Shown here: positions 34,538-45,818 of the stretch, in pieces
Layout: every line of letters starts with the position of its first letter
Numbering within the stretch: the first letter of the stretch is position 1
Assembly: GCA_026874595.1 (NCBI GenBank)
Contig: CM049311.1
Location: forward strand, 61,818,453-61,882,452
From: Sipunculus nudus
Lineage: Eukaryota > Annelida > Sipuncula > Golfingiida > Sipunculidae
Length of the DNA stretch: 64,000 nucleotides
Reading direction: 5' to 3'
Notes under the pieces: model-generated
Databases searched by the model: none
Seen by the model: only the letters and a program-made list of their open reading frames with translations
Told to the model about the DNA's origin: nothing
Position numbers and translations under genes: made by a program

Positions 34538-36605
34538 TTGTATCGGCCAATTTTGTGGATACTGTTTTTGACTGGGTTCTGCTGTCTCCACCACTGCATT
34601 AGTTTCTGGAGAACTCCTCTGAGACCCTTGGACTCATCTTTCTGAAACTTGGCATAGTTCTTCCTTTACCTGTGCAGTTGTCCCAAACAATGACAGGTGG
34701 CGCCACCTGCAGTCATTGTGAATATAGGTGTAATAACGGCCCATATCTCAGGAGTAGTTCAATGTATTGAGTTGAAATTTTGCATGTTTATAGATTTTGG
34801 ATCCCTCCTCGTAGTTGCAAGACTGGTGGCAACACCTGCAATAATACATCCATATGTTTGCTATCTGTTTGTCTTAGTGATTGGTTCAATGTATTGGGCT
34901 GAAATTGTGCACGTCTATTGATCTTGTATACCTCCATCGCGCATTCAAGACTGATCGTGCCACCTGGAATCATTTTCGTGTGGCGTCCATCCGTACATTT
35001 GCTCTAGGTGAAAATGGTATCTCAGGAGTGGTTCAATGTATTGGTCTGAAATTTGGCATGTACATCCACCTTGGAGTTTTCTTGTCAAACAGACAGGTGG
35101 CGCCACTTAACCTACTGTTTTCATAGTATTAATTAATCCCCTTTTCTCAGAAAAAAATTTGTCCTATTAGCCTGATATCCTGCTTTTTCATAGATCTTGG
35201 ATATCTCCATCTAGTTTTCAAAGTTGGTTGCACCATCTGCAATCATTTTCGTGTGGCGTCCATCAGTGTGTTTGCTTTAGGTGAAAATTGCTCATATCTC
35301 AGGAGTGGTTCAATGTATTGGTCTGAAATTTGGCAGTACATCAATCTAAGATATTTATCTCTTCAACAAGACAAGTAACGCCACCTACCATACGGTTTTC
35401 ACAGTAAAAATTTATGCCTTTTCTCGGGAAAGATTTGCCTTATTGGCCTTAAATCATGCTTGTCCATAGATTTTTTATATCTTAATCAAGTATTCTAGCC
35501 TGGTAACGCCATCTGCAATCATTTTCGTGTGGCGTCCATCCGTACGTTTGCTTTAGGTGAAAATTTCTCATACATAAGAAGTGGTTCAATGTATTGGTCT
35601 AAAATTTGGCATGTACTTACATCTTTGAGAGTTTTCTCGTAGACCAGACAGATGGTGCCACCTACCTTCCCGTTTTCATAAAATTCAATGCCATTTTCTC
35701 AGGAGTAATTTGCCGTTTTGGCCTGAAATTGTGCACGTCCAAAGATCTTGGATACCTCCATCTTGTATTCAAGACTGGTGGCGTCATCTGCAGTTGATTT
35801 TGGGTGGCGTCCATCCATCTGTTTCCTTTGGGTGAAAATCGCTCATATTTGACGATGGATGTATCAGCCTGAAATTTTGGCATGTTTATCCGTCTTTGAT
35901 AGCTTTGTTGTAGACCAGACAAGTGGCGCTATCTATTGTTCTGTTTTATAGAATACTTTGATGCTCTTTTTCTCAGTAGTTGATTGGTATCTCGGCTTGA
36001 AACCCTGCATGGTATATTCATCTGTAGACCTGTTTTGGGTTAAAATTGCACATATATGAGGAGTTTAATTGGCATCACAGGTGCCACAAATTTGGAGTCC
36101 CGTCATGTTAGGAACACTCGATGCCTTACTTTACCCATGCCTCTGTGATATGGCGGATACACCTAGTCGCTTGTGCCTTACTTTACCCATGCCTCTGTGA
36201 TATGGCGGATACACCTAGTCGCTTGTGCCCTACTTTACCCATGCCTCTGTGATATGGCGGATACACCTAGTCGTATGTGCCTTACTTTACCCATGCCTCT
36301 GTGATATGGCGGATACACCTAGTCGCTTGTGCCTTACTTTACCCATGCCTCTGTGATATGGCGGATACACCTAGTCGTATGTGCCTTACTTTACCCATGC
36401 CTCTGTGATATGGCGGATACACCTAGTCGCTTGTGCCTTACTCACCCATGCCTCTGTGATATGGCGGATACACCTAGTCGCATGTGCCTTACTTTACCAA
36501 TGCCTCTGTGATATGGCGGATACACCTAGTCGCATGTGCCTTACTTTACCCATGCCTCTGTGATATGGCGTATACCTAGTCGCTTTTTGATTACTCGTAT
36601 TCTAG
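34538..36605 (+). mobile_element. Helitron-like element D4 with amplified 3' end
   Basis: 2068 bp. Starts TTGTATCG with a decayed hairpin (to about 34568), GATACTGTTTTTGACTGGGTTC and a CAGAGGAGTT-type block shared with D1 and D3. The body has about four ~275-bp monomers (marker CGTGTGGCGTCCATCCGT near 34977, 35250, 35527 and 35803). It ends CTAG at 36602-36605, followed by T. Before that end stand nine 52-bp copies of the terminal segment. Confidence 0.68.
36126..36590 (+). repeat. 52-bp tandem repeat, about nine units
   Basis: The unit runs CTTACTTTACCCATGCCTCT, then GTGATATGGCGGATACACCT, then AGTCGCTTGTGC. It corresponds to the last ~50 bp of family D (GCCTCACTTCACCC...CTCTGATTTTGGCGGATACAC...AGTCG.TTGT), so it is a tandem amplification of the element's own 3' subterminal region. 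Units are almost identical; one is shorter. Apparent reading frames across it are artefacts of the period. Confidence 0.9.
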
Positions 36606-36998
36606 TTTAGATTATATTATCGAGTATTGAGACAACAATTTTCTATCTTACCTTTTTTGAGCCAATATTTTGCTTTTTCGGGGCACCTCAGTGTTCTTAC
36701 AACTACAATACTGGGAAAGGATGCCCCCTGCATTGTAGTAGTGACGTCTTTCTATGGGAATGGCGCCGTACGATTATGTCCGGCAACGACAAAAAATCGC
36801 TCACAGACCGATTCGAAAACAGCCGGTTAGTCGTACCGCATTTGTCGTTTCCGCATCTTGCGCATTCCAAAAGAATCTTGACACAACTGATTTTTTTTGC
36901 TGTTGCAGCATTGTTATTGTCCGGGTGTCGTTGCTGGAAAAAAGGATGAATGAGTACACAGTCTAGATGTGCTATGCAAGGGTGCCAGCCATGTATTA

Positions 36999-39585
36999 TT
37001 GTATCCCCAGACAAAGTCGGGGGATACTATGTTTTCATACCGGTCCCGCCGCCGCCGCCGCATATAAATCTTGTTGGCGCGATAACCCAAAACATATTTC
37101 ACGGAACTTTACCAAACTTGGTATATGTATAGATATGGGTGAGAGGACGACGCCTATTTAAAATGAGGTCATGACCTTTACTAGGAGAGTGTCCTTGACC
37201 TTGAATAGGTCCAATTTTGGGGAAAATCACACAAATTCTTTAATATCTCAAGAAATCTTGCATGGATTTATCCAAAAATCAAGTTGATGGAAGATCATGG
37301 ATAGGGTTGTCATGTTCCAGAAACTGGTGGCGCCACCTATTATTCTTTACTTGTTTTTGTGCCGTTTATTACCCCCAAAATTGCCACCTTACAGTACTGT
37401 GAGCATTATAAGTCAAAAACTAATGGACAGATTTCTTTTATATTATGCATATACATAGGTATGGGTTATGGGATGATGTTTATTTAAAATTGGGGTCATG
37501 ACCTTTCCTATGATAGTGGCCTTGACCTTGAATATTGCCATATATGGTGAAAATCACACACCTCTTATGATATCTCCAGTGTTGATAGCCATATGGATTT
37601 CAAACATGACTTATATAGGCCCACCACTAAAGTAAGAACCCTATAGGTTCTAGGGTCATGAGGTCAAAGGTCAAGGTCACTGGACTGGCATTTTAAAAGA
37701 TACTGTGGATGCATTTTAAGCCAAACTTTCATCTTAGGTCTTCCATCTTGAATATATAGCTCACTTGCCAGTAGTGGATGATCCATATAAATTTTGAGGT
37801 CACAAGGTCAAAGGTGAAGGTCACAGGAGCCATCTGTCCAAAAATTAGTTTCTGGATGATAATTCCTGCTTTTATTGATGTATGGATTTCAAACTTGACT
37901 TGTATATGTCCCATTGGAAAAGCGAGACCCAAATTGATTTTGAGGTTATGAGGTCAAAGGTCAAGGTCACAGGACACACCTTTAAAAAGATGTGGATGCA
38001 TTTTCAGCCAAACATTTCATCTCAGATCTTTCATCTTGCATATATAGTTCACCTGCCAAGAGAGGAAGAACCCTATCAATTTGAGGTCACAAGGTCAAAG
38101 ATGAAGGTCACAGGAGCCATCTGTCCAAAAATTAGTTTCTGGATGATAATTCCTTCTTTTATTGATGTATGGATTTCAAACTCGACTTGTATTTGACCCT
38201 TTGGAAAAGCAAGACCTGAATTGATTTTGGGGTCATGAGGTCAAAGGTCAAGGTCACAGGAAACCTTTTTAAAAAGATTGTGGATGCATTTTCAGCCAAA
38301 CAATTCATCTCAGATCTTTCATCTTGCACATATAGTTGACCTGCCAAGAGTAGAAGACCCCTATCAATTGTGAGGTCACAAGGTCAAAGGTGAAGGTCAC
38401 AGGAGCCATCAGTCCAAAATTTAGTTTCTGGATGATAATTCCTGCTTTTACTGATGTATAGATTTCAAACTTGACTTGTATATGTCCCATTGGAAAAGCA
38501 AGACCCAAATTGATTTTGAGGTTATGAGGTCAAAGGACAAGGTCACAGGACACACCTTTAAAAAGATGTGGATGCATTTTCATCCAAACATTTCATCTCA
38601 GATCTTTCATCTTGCACATATAGTTCACCTGCCAAGAGAGGAAGAACCCTATCAATTTTGAGGTCACAAGGTCAAAGGTGAAGGTCACAGGAGCCATCTG
38701 TCCAAAAATTAGTTTCTGGATGATAATTCCTTCTTTTATTGATGTATGGATTTTAAACTTGACTTGAATTTGACCCATTGGAAAAGCAAGACCTGAATTG
38801 ATTTTGGGGTCATGAGGTCAAAGGTCAAGGTCACAGGAAACCTCTTTAAAAAGATTGTGGATGCATTTTCAGCCAAACAATTCATCTCAGATCTTTCCTC
38901 TTGCATATATAGTTCACCTGCCAAGAGTGGAAGACCCCTATCAATTGTGAGGTCACAAGGTCAAAGGTGAAGGTCACAGGAGCCATCTGTCCAAAAATTA
39001 GTTTCTGGATGATAATTCCTGCTTTTATTGATGTATGGATTTCAAACTTGACTTGTATATGACCCATTGGAAAAGCAAGACCCAAATTGATTTTGGGGTG
39101 ATGAGGTCAAAGGTCAAGGTCACAGTACACACCTTTAAAAAGATGTGGATGCATTTTCATCCAAACATTTCATCTCAGATCTTTCATCTTGCACATATAG
39201 TTCTCCTGCCAAGAGAGGAAAAACTATATAAATTTTGAGGTCACAAGGTCAAAGGTGAAGGTCACAGGAGCCATCTGTCCAAAAATTAGTTTCTGGATGA
39301 TAATTCCTGCTTTTATTGATGTATGGATTTCAAACTTGACTTGTATATGTCCCATTGGAAAAGCAAGACCCAAATTGATTTTGGGGTGATGAGGTCAAAG
39401 GTCAAGGTCACAGGACACATTTTTAACAAGATCAAGGTCACAGGACCAACATCTTTAACAAGATTGTGGATTGTTAGATGGAAGAAACAATGAATTTGCC
39501 AAGTGTCAGTATATGCTGCTAAAAATGGGGGTCTATTTATAAAGGGGGTGGGGGCCTACTATGTCTGGGGATACTCTGGCACCTG
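36999..39585 (+). mobile_element. Hairpin-ended element E2 with internal 288-bp array
   Basis: Same ends as E1: TTGTATCCCCAGACAAAG, hairpin 37001-37027, ATACTATGTTTTCATACCGG and (GCC)n at the start; TGTCTGGGGATACTCTGGCACC at the end. GGTGCCA/TGGCACC additionally pair outside the hairpin (36981-36987 with 39577-39583). The right junction is sharp because LINE coding sequence resumes directly after it. It is longer than E1 by the tandem array 37690-39450. Confidence 0.65.
37640..39450 (+). repeat. ~288-bp tandem array with dimeric order and nuclear-receptor half-sites
   Basis: Six units (marker TTAGTTTCTGGATGATAATT at about 37846, 38132, 38421, 38709, 38998 and 39286). Two subtypes alternate at first (A with GACACACCTTTAAAAAGATG, B with GAAACC.TTTTAAAAAGATTG), giving order A-B-A-B-A-A and a ~576-bp higher-order period. 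Each unit carries AGGTCAAAGGTCAAGGTCAC and AGGTCACAAGGTCAAAGGTG. These include DR1 (AGGTCA-A-AGGTCA), DR2 and TCAAGGTCA extended half-sites of nuclear receptors. Confidence 0.88.
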
Positions 39586-40097
39586 TTAATCTGCCACATT
39601 CCCCTAATGCTACTGCATTTGGAGTATTCTGGCCTACATTTAAAATGTGTTTGCAGAATTTGTACTGTACTCTCTCTATTGTTTCTGATTTAAAAAAAAA
39701 CATAACTCACATCCATATGTTAGTATTGGCACTACCATTTGATCAAACAAATAAAAGAGATGTTTTGTACTTACATATTTACACTTTTTGCTGGTATTTT
39801 AATCATGCATACGGCTTTGTTTGCTTGTAAAACCTGCTGTTGTTGTGTTTTTGAACATGATAATTTTGTAGAGAAAATAATACCAAGATAATTGTAGTAT
39901 GGAACCACTTCTTACTGTTTACCTTTTAAATACCATCTTTCTACTTTTCGTAAAGGACCACCTTTCCTAAAAATCATAATCTTAGTTTTATCTAGATTAA
40001 TTTTGAAACCATAATTTTCACATGACTTTTGTAAGAGATCAATCTGTTGCTGAAGTCTACCTACAGTATTTCCACAATTAACCATATCATCTGTAAA
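39586..40097 (-). pseudogene. Non-LTR retrotransposon (LINE) reverse transcriptase fragment
   Basis: Reading the minus strand from 40097: FTDDMVNCGNTVGRLQQQID, then CENYGFKINLDKTKIMIFRK, EVVPYYNYLGIIFSTKLS, and after a frameshift FDQMVVPILTYGCELC and VQYKFCKHILNVGQNTPNAV. These are the (Y/F)xDD catalytic box, the LNxxKTK box, the YLG box and the thumb of LINE reverse transcriptases. One stop (TAA near 39911) and at least one frameshift show decay. The fragment is cut by a family D element at its 5' side and by a family E element at its 3' side. Confidence 0.8.
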
Positions 40098-40811
40098 CTA
40101 GAATAAGGGTAGTCGACAAACGACTACGTGTATCCGCCAAAATCAGAGAAGGACGGGTGAAGTGAGGCATTGATTGAGTGGCAAGGGGATATAGAGTTAC
40201 ATGTGTTAAATATTAGAATGGATCTCTGCCACATAAACATGATTGTAGGTGGCGCCACCTGTTATTTGAACGAGAAACTGGGATAATATGGGATTATGTG
40301 TGGAGCGTTAACGTGAATGTAGGTGGCGCCACCTGTCACAAAATCGAGAAAGCTATCTAGGATGTATATGCATGCCTAATTTTAGGTGAATTAGTCGAAT
40401 CACTGCAGAGATATGAGTGATTTTAACCCCAGGCAGATGAACAGATGGACACTGTGCAAACATGGTTGCAGGTGGCGCCACCTTTTGTTGTGTATGTTAT
40501 AAAGCTTTCCCAGGGCTACATTTGTGTAACTTTTTTTTCCGGATCGGTCAAACGGTTCCCGAGATATATGGGTTTATGTGTGGAAACAGACGCACAAACG
40601 GACGCTGGGCAGAGACGAAAGGTCAGAGGTCAAGATCACTTGGTTAGGCACCAGTTCACATGTGACCCGATAATTTGTGTAAGTTTCGGAAAAATCTGTC
40701 CAGTAGTCTCAGAGGAGTTCTCCGGAAACGAACGCGGCGGCGGCGGCGGCGGCGGCGGCGGAACCCGGTCAAAAACATAGTATCCGCAAAACTTCGTTTT
40801 GGCGGATACAA
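40098..40811 (-). mobile_element. Helitron-like element D3, inserted in a LINE
   Basis: 714 bp, non-coding. The 5' end (minus strand) starts TTGTATCCGCC and forms a hairpin GTATCCGC...GCGGATAC (40780-40809), then ATACTATGTTTT and a (CCG)n tract. The 3' part has the inverse of the 5' start (TTTTGGCGGATAC), then a hairpin GTAGTCG/CGACTAC, 7 bases, and CTAG at 40098-40101. The insertion lies between host A and T with no longer duplication. The 3' hairpin plus CTRR end and A^T target are Helitron features; the asymmetric inverted repeat points to Helitron2/Helentron types. No Rep/helicase is encoded. Confidence 0.7.
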
Positions 40812-40890
40812 TAACAATGTCATTAAATTTGAGAGGTTACCATTTACATATATCCCTTGACAATCGTTTCCATCTAACATGTTATAATGC
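40812..40890 (-). pseudogene. LINE reverse transcriptase fragment, other side of the insertion
   Basis: The minus strand reads NDCQGIYVNGNLSNLMTLL, ending at 40812. This is the segment that normally directly precedes the xDD box in such LINEs (G(I/F)xxN..LPNLMxLL). It joins in meaning to FTDDM at 40097, so the sequence between is an insertion. Confidence 0.65.
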
Positions 40891-41454
40891 TTTACATTCG
40901 TCGAGTAACTCCGAAGTTTTATAGGATTTATAGTTAAAATGTGGCGTGTCGGAGTGAACAACTTATCTAATGCTTGATCACTTATATCGTTTTACTGCAC
41001 TAAGATCCATCTCGATCTGCACCCATTAATCCGTCCACCGCCACCTGTATTCCGAAGTCCAAGCCTAAAGAGGCATACGCTCATCGAGCAGCTACAGGTT
41101 GCTGCGGTCAAGACCTCAACCCTGTGCGCTCCTTATAAGCATGTTCTCTGAGCCAACAGTCGCAGTGCCACGCCAAGCCAAGCAGGGAGCCGCAAAGGCC
41201 GCCATCGTCCATCCCGAGGAGGTAACCTTTTTTTTAGAAAGCTACAGCTTCCACAGCAACAAAGCCAGAAGCAACCCACATTCCCTCTACCGATCCCAGC
41301 AGCGGAGGCCCAGCCATGCCAATCGAGAGCGGAACTCGATCTTGTGAACGACACTGTTTCGAGACTCATAGCCCTTGTTCTTGCGGTGTCGGCCATTTGG
41401 ACCGTATTAACCGGGTTTCCCAGTTATGCAAGTTTTAGCAAGTTTTTTCGTCAT

Positions 41455-41665
41455 CAGCATATTCCGAAGTCCGTCAACCTCGACTTGTACACCGAAGTCC
41501 GTCAAACTCAACTTGTACACTGGGATCCGTTCAATCGCGACCTGTAGGCTTACACCGAAGTCCGTCCACCACGACCTGTACACCGGTCACCCAAGTCCGT
41601 CCATCTCGACTTGTACACCGAGATCTGCCCACCACTACTTGTACATCGAAATCTGTCCAGATCGT
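41455..41665 (+). repeat. ~28-bp degenerate tandem repeat
   Basis: Repeats of the type ACCGAAGTCCGTCCACCTCG plus ACTTGTAC, about seven units, with related words already at 41000-41060. The surrounding 40.98-41.70 kb is richer in G+C than its neighbours; no gene could be recognised there. Confidence 0.6.
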
Positions 41666-42690
41666 ATATCCTGTGCTTAGCCGTCCGACAAAGGTATATT
41701 GAAACCGAAAAAAAAATGAATTCTGTATTCGCAAGAGGTTACCGTTGATCATGCTGTATTGAATGTTGCCTAAAATCCCTATTCACAAGTGTTTGATATA
41801 TTTTTTATGTGCTTCATAAACCCATGTTTTAATAAACAACTCGTTCTCAATTGTTTAACAAACCCTTCCTTTTGTTAAAATAAGGAAGATTTCACTGAAA
41901 TCCGGTTTAACAATGTTCAATATAGGGAGAGAATGCATGCATGCATGGCCGCCCATTTGGAACTGTAACAGTAGGCAACACATATGAACGCAATAGTCAT
42001 AAACTTTATTCCCTCGTCTTGAGAGTGGAATGAATACATGTAAAATAGGCCCATTAGGACTGAGCACATAAAGTATTGAGATTCTGAGATTTCTTAAAAA
42101 TATTACTGAAGGTCCGTGAATGCAAAAGAAAAATTAACCCTCACTCAAATATAAGTGGTTAATGTGTGCACTGGTTAATTCGTGGTAAGCCACACTCTTT
42201 TCGAAATGGGCAAATAGTAAACGGCTTGCACTGTTTGTTTACTTTTATCATGTTACTTTATATTGCTATATCTCATAAATTTGACAATGTCGGAAAGAGT
42301 GTTAGCATAGAATCTGCCTGCCTAGCACTTTCCAGGTTCCTGCAGATAGAGGCGGAAATTAATCTCTTTTTCGACCCTCCTATTATTGGAAATAATACAC
42401 GCTTAAAAAATAGCAACGTAAAAATCCACTATTACACTCGTGCCATGGTAATGAGCCCCTTGTTTTTTTAGATCCTGTAGGCCTAACCGCCAAGCTTAAA
42501 TTTCTTGGTCTCACTCTGTCACAGATATATTTAATAGTGAGAGAGTCCTCCCGTTTACGGATATTAGCAGCCATATACAATCCTATTAAACACAGGTCGA
42601 ATTATGCTTCCTCTGTGATGAAGCGGGCACGTAGAGAGGACAAAATGCGACCTTTTATTAAAGTACAGCAGCTTTTGATATTATCAAGAT

Positions 42691-42897
42691 CAGAAGCGGA
42701 TCGGGGGGGGGGGGGGGGGGGGTCCGGACCCCCCCCCCCTTTTTCATCAGAAACGTTTTTTAAGGGCTTCAGACAAAATTTTGCCATTTGGACATCCCCC
42801 TTTTTTCAGACCTGAGGACCTTTTTTTAAGGGTTTTCATTTGTCCTCCCAGGTTGGACCCCCCCCCCCTCTTTTCCTAAATCCAGGATCCGCCCCTG
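42691..42897. mobile_element. Short inverted-repeat element with poly-G/poly-C arms
   Basis: Ends CAGAAGCGGATC...GGATCCGCCCCTG; inside are a long G run, CCGGACC and C runs, and T runs. AAGAT flanks both sides (42686-42690, 42898-42902). CAGGGGCGGATCC-type ends with G runs are seen in MITEs of many invertebrates; the superfamily is left open. Confidence 0.6.
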
Positions 42898-43383
42898 AAG
42901 ATAATAAGTCTTCCAACCGGACGTGATGTATCTGCCTGCTCTGACAACAGAGGACCAAAAGTATAACCTCGAAAACCGGAGGGATTACGAATGACCCGTC
43001 CTTGAAATTATGAGAAATGTATATAGGCCTGAAAGATCCACAAAGAACCCATAAATCAATATGCCTGTCACATTATAATCCAGGAAATACACACAGACAT
43101 CTTTTGCAAATGTATAGATTAACAGAAACAATTTATACATTATTCGTGCGTTTACTGGTTAATAAAGATATAATTGTACCGGCAAAAAACACTTTACATA
43201 CTATACAGGAAGAATATAGGATATACAGTGAACAATATCCCGATATCGTTGTCTGATTTTCCATTCAGGCAATGCTATAAGCTGCGGCTAATGATATAAT
43301 GACAATAAATGAATTAGCAAAATAAAAGCTCGAAAGAAGTTAACTGCAAGTTTTAACATCGAATACAGTCAAGTAAATAAAAA

Positions 43384-43385
<2 letters not shown>

Positions 43386-43426
<41 letters not shown>
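43386..43426. repeat. (TA)n microsatellite
   Basis: About 20 TA units. Confidence 0.95.
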
Positions 43427-43430
<4 letters not shown>

Positions 43431-43779
43431 TTCTGTGTAAAAAAAAACAAAGTCATAAGTTAACTCTAGAATATTAGTCCCACGATAAATATCATCAATT
43501 GAGTCAGTTTTATACAATAAACAAATTGAAGGCATAAACATAAACTTATATTTGCAACCATTTGCGTAGAATAATATGACGTTCATTATATAAAATTTGT
43601 TTTGAAAATCAAAAGTTCAAATGAAAATATTCAACTCATACAATGTAAAGAAAAAATAACTTGAATGGCTTTGCAAAAACATATATATATGCCTCCCCCT
43701 ATGGGCCATCCAAAAACGATAGGGGTAAAATATGCACTATCTGAAAACAATGATTCTATACATTTCAGTAGATGTGACC

Positions 43780-44351
43780 CTATACATATATATAGGTCAA
43801 GGACACCAATTTTAAAACTGATGAGAACTTGGTAGAAACAATTGGTGTACCTAATTTGAGGACAAAATGATAAATATTGCAAATGTTATGAGGTTCACAA
43901 AAATTTAACATTTTGGAAGATTTGACCTTGAAGATGAAGGTCAAAGTCACTCGGTTTCGAACTCCTCCGAGATTTTTGGTAGGAACAATGAGTGTTAAAA
44001 ATTATGAAGGAAAATATGCAGCCCTTCAAAAATTATCACGTTCACAGGAGAATAACTATAATTCAGCTAATTTGACCTTGATGATCCTGGTCAAGGTCAT
44101 TGGGTTTTGAACTCCTCCGAGAACTTGGTAAGAACAACTGATGTACAGAATTTGAGGACAACATGGTAAATACTACAAATGTTATGAGGTTCTAAAAAAA
44201 TTCACATTTCGCCAATTTTGATCTTGCAGATGGTCAAGGTCACCAAGTTTCGAACTCGTTCTTGTGTTTTTGGATGAATGAAGAGTGTTTCAAATTTTGG
44301 AGGAGGAAAATATGCAACCTTCAAAACTTATTGCGTTTACAAGATATCCTA
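43780..44351 (+). repeat. Diverged ~220-bp tandem repeat before the BEL element
   Basis: Blocks GAACTCCTCCGAGA, GGTAAATAYT(A/G)CAAATGTTATGAGG and GACCTTGA...GGTCAAGGTCA recur two to three times. The BEL element inserted at its right edge. Confidence 0.55.
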
Positions 44352-44356
44352 CAGAC

Positions 44357-45572
44357 TGTAAATGGCAGTTGCTCCATCCTTTAGAGAATTAAACCTCAAG
44401 CCATGAAGGCCTTAGCAGTAGCTGTTACTATCCAGGGACTGGGTGTCTTTGTTATGACCTGAGTGACCCTAGGCAGGCTGTCCACGGTGTATAGGGTAGC
44501 TCGTGGCTGGAGACAGTCTGTGTGTATCATATTATACCCTCATGGCAAGGGTTTGTTAAAAGTGTATTTGTCCCCATTTCTTGCCCTGGTTTGTACTGTC
44601 CTTGCTGTCTGGACTGTCCTTGCTGCTTGGGCTGGGGGGAAGTGACGTAGTTGCCACGTAGTCCTTTAAGTAAAGTCAACAAGTCAGCAAGCATCAGAGA
44701 AAAGAAGATTTTAACTATGGTCCTACCCAAGAGAAGCCATAAGGTAAAGGCTAACTTTATATAAGATGCTTGTTAAACAAGGGTTACACATATTTCTTAA
44801 GTTTTATTATCAATATTATGTCAGAATTAACAGTTTTTGTAGAATATGAATAGTCAGCTGTGTAACATGTCTCTCAGGGTGATCATATGGAGTTTGCTAG
44901 GTCTGTAAACAGTAACAATTAATATTGTAACTAATTTCTTAAGTTGAGATAGATAATTATATAATACTTCATGATCTAAATAATATCGCATGGTCTATGT
45001 ATCATAGCATGCAGCTGCTAAGAGTATTGTTTTATTTAGTCTAATTAAATCTATTCTTGTCTTAGAGGCTAAATGTACTGTAATTAAGTCTATTTTGTGT
45101 CTGTTTATTTTAATCAGTTAAATATTTTCTTGACAATTGATACAGTTGTGCATCCATTAGTGCAGCTAGAAGCGAATCTGTTATTGATAGTCAGGGATAT
45201 TAATTCACTAGCATATGTACAAATTATATATATATCTAATTGCTGTCTGAATTTCAATTATTTTATATAGGCCTAATTTGTTTATAAATATATTAATTAG
45301 TTATTCCTAGATCTGTCAGGGATTTTATCTATTTTTTCTTTAGTTTCGACGGTCAATCTGGTCAATCTGGTCAATCATTGGTCAATCCGGTCATTGGTCA
45401 GCCTAGTCAACCTAGTAATGATCAAGTAGAGAGCGAAGAAAGGATTGTAGATGGATATTGAAAGCTGTAGAAAAGAGAGAACAGAATAAACGTTTGACAC
45501 TACATTGTCTTCGCTTCATGTTGACCCGTGCGATTCGAGGCTTAAATAAGATCAGGGGTGGAGGCCGCTACA
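44357..45572 (+). repeat. 5' LTR of the BEL/Pao element
   Basis: 1216 bp, TG...CA bounded. AATAAA at 45485-45490 could be the polyadenylation signal. Near its end is a short GGTCAATC(T/C)(G)GTCA-type direct repeat cluster, with one more repeat unit here than in the 3' LTR. Confidence 0.93.
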
Positions 45573-45818
45573 GTCGAAACTTTTACTTCCGAGTGGACAG
45601 TTCAGCCGAACTTTCCATCAGTGATTACGATTCTTAAAGGGTCAAGGTCACATCAGTCAATGAGATGAGTTGTGTCTTCAAGTGGTGTCGCAGTAAATTG
45701 TTGATGCAGGTCCTAAGAGTTACCTATACCTGCTGACTCCTACTACGCCTAAGGATAGTGAAGGAAACCTGTTGTGCATGATAAAGTTCACTGACTGTTA
45801 CCCTAAAAACAGAGTAAA

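Larger units (their letters stand above)
41666..43779. other. Intergenic repeat-poor stretch
   Basis: Apart from the poly-G/poly-C element and the TA run, nothing was recognised. A plus-strand frame at 43017-43256 (HLLQMYRLTETIYTLFVRLL) has natural codon use but no family assignment. Confidence 0.4.

Noticed and set aside
36329-36563. Repetitive open frames (MPYFTHASVIWRIHL type)
   Set aside because: Produced by a 52-bp tandem repeat; the period is not a multiple of three.
40980-41700. GC-richer block as a gene
   Set aside because: Open frames are short, overlap on both strands and partly translate a 28-bp tandem repeat; no domain seen.
42537-42815. 92-residue frame with poly-Gly
   Set aside because: The Gly run is a poly-G arm of a short repeat element.
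45573-45620. Primer binding site after the BEL 5' LTR
   Set aside because: No TGG-starting stretch complementary to a tRNA end could be recognised.
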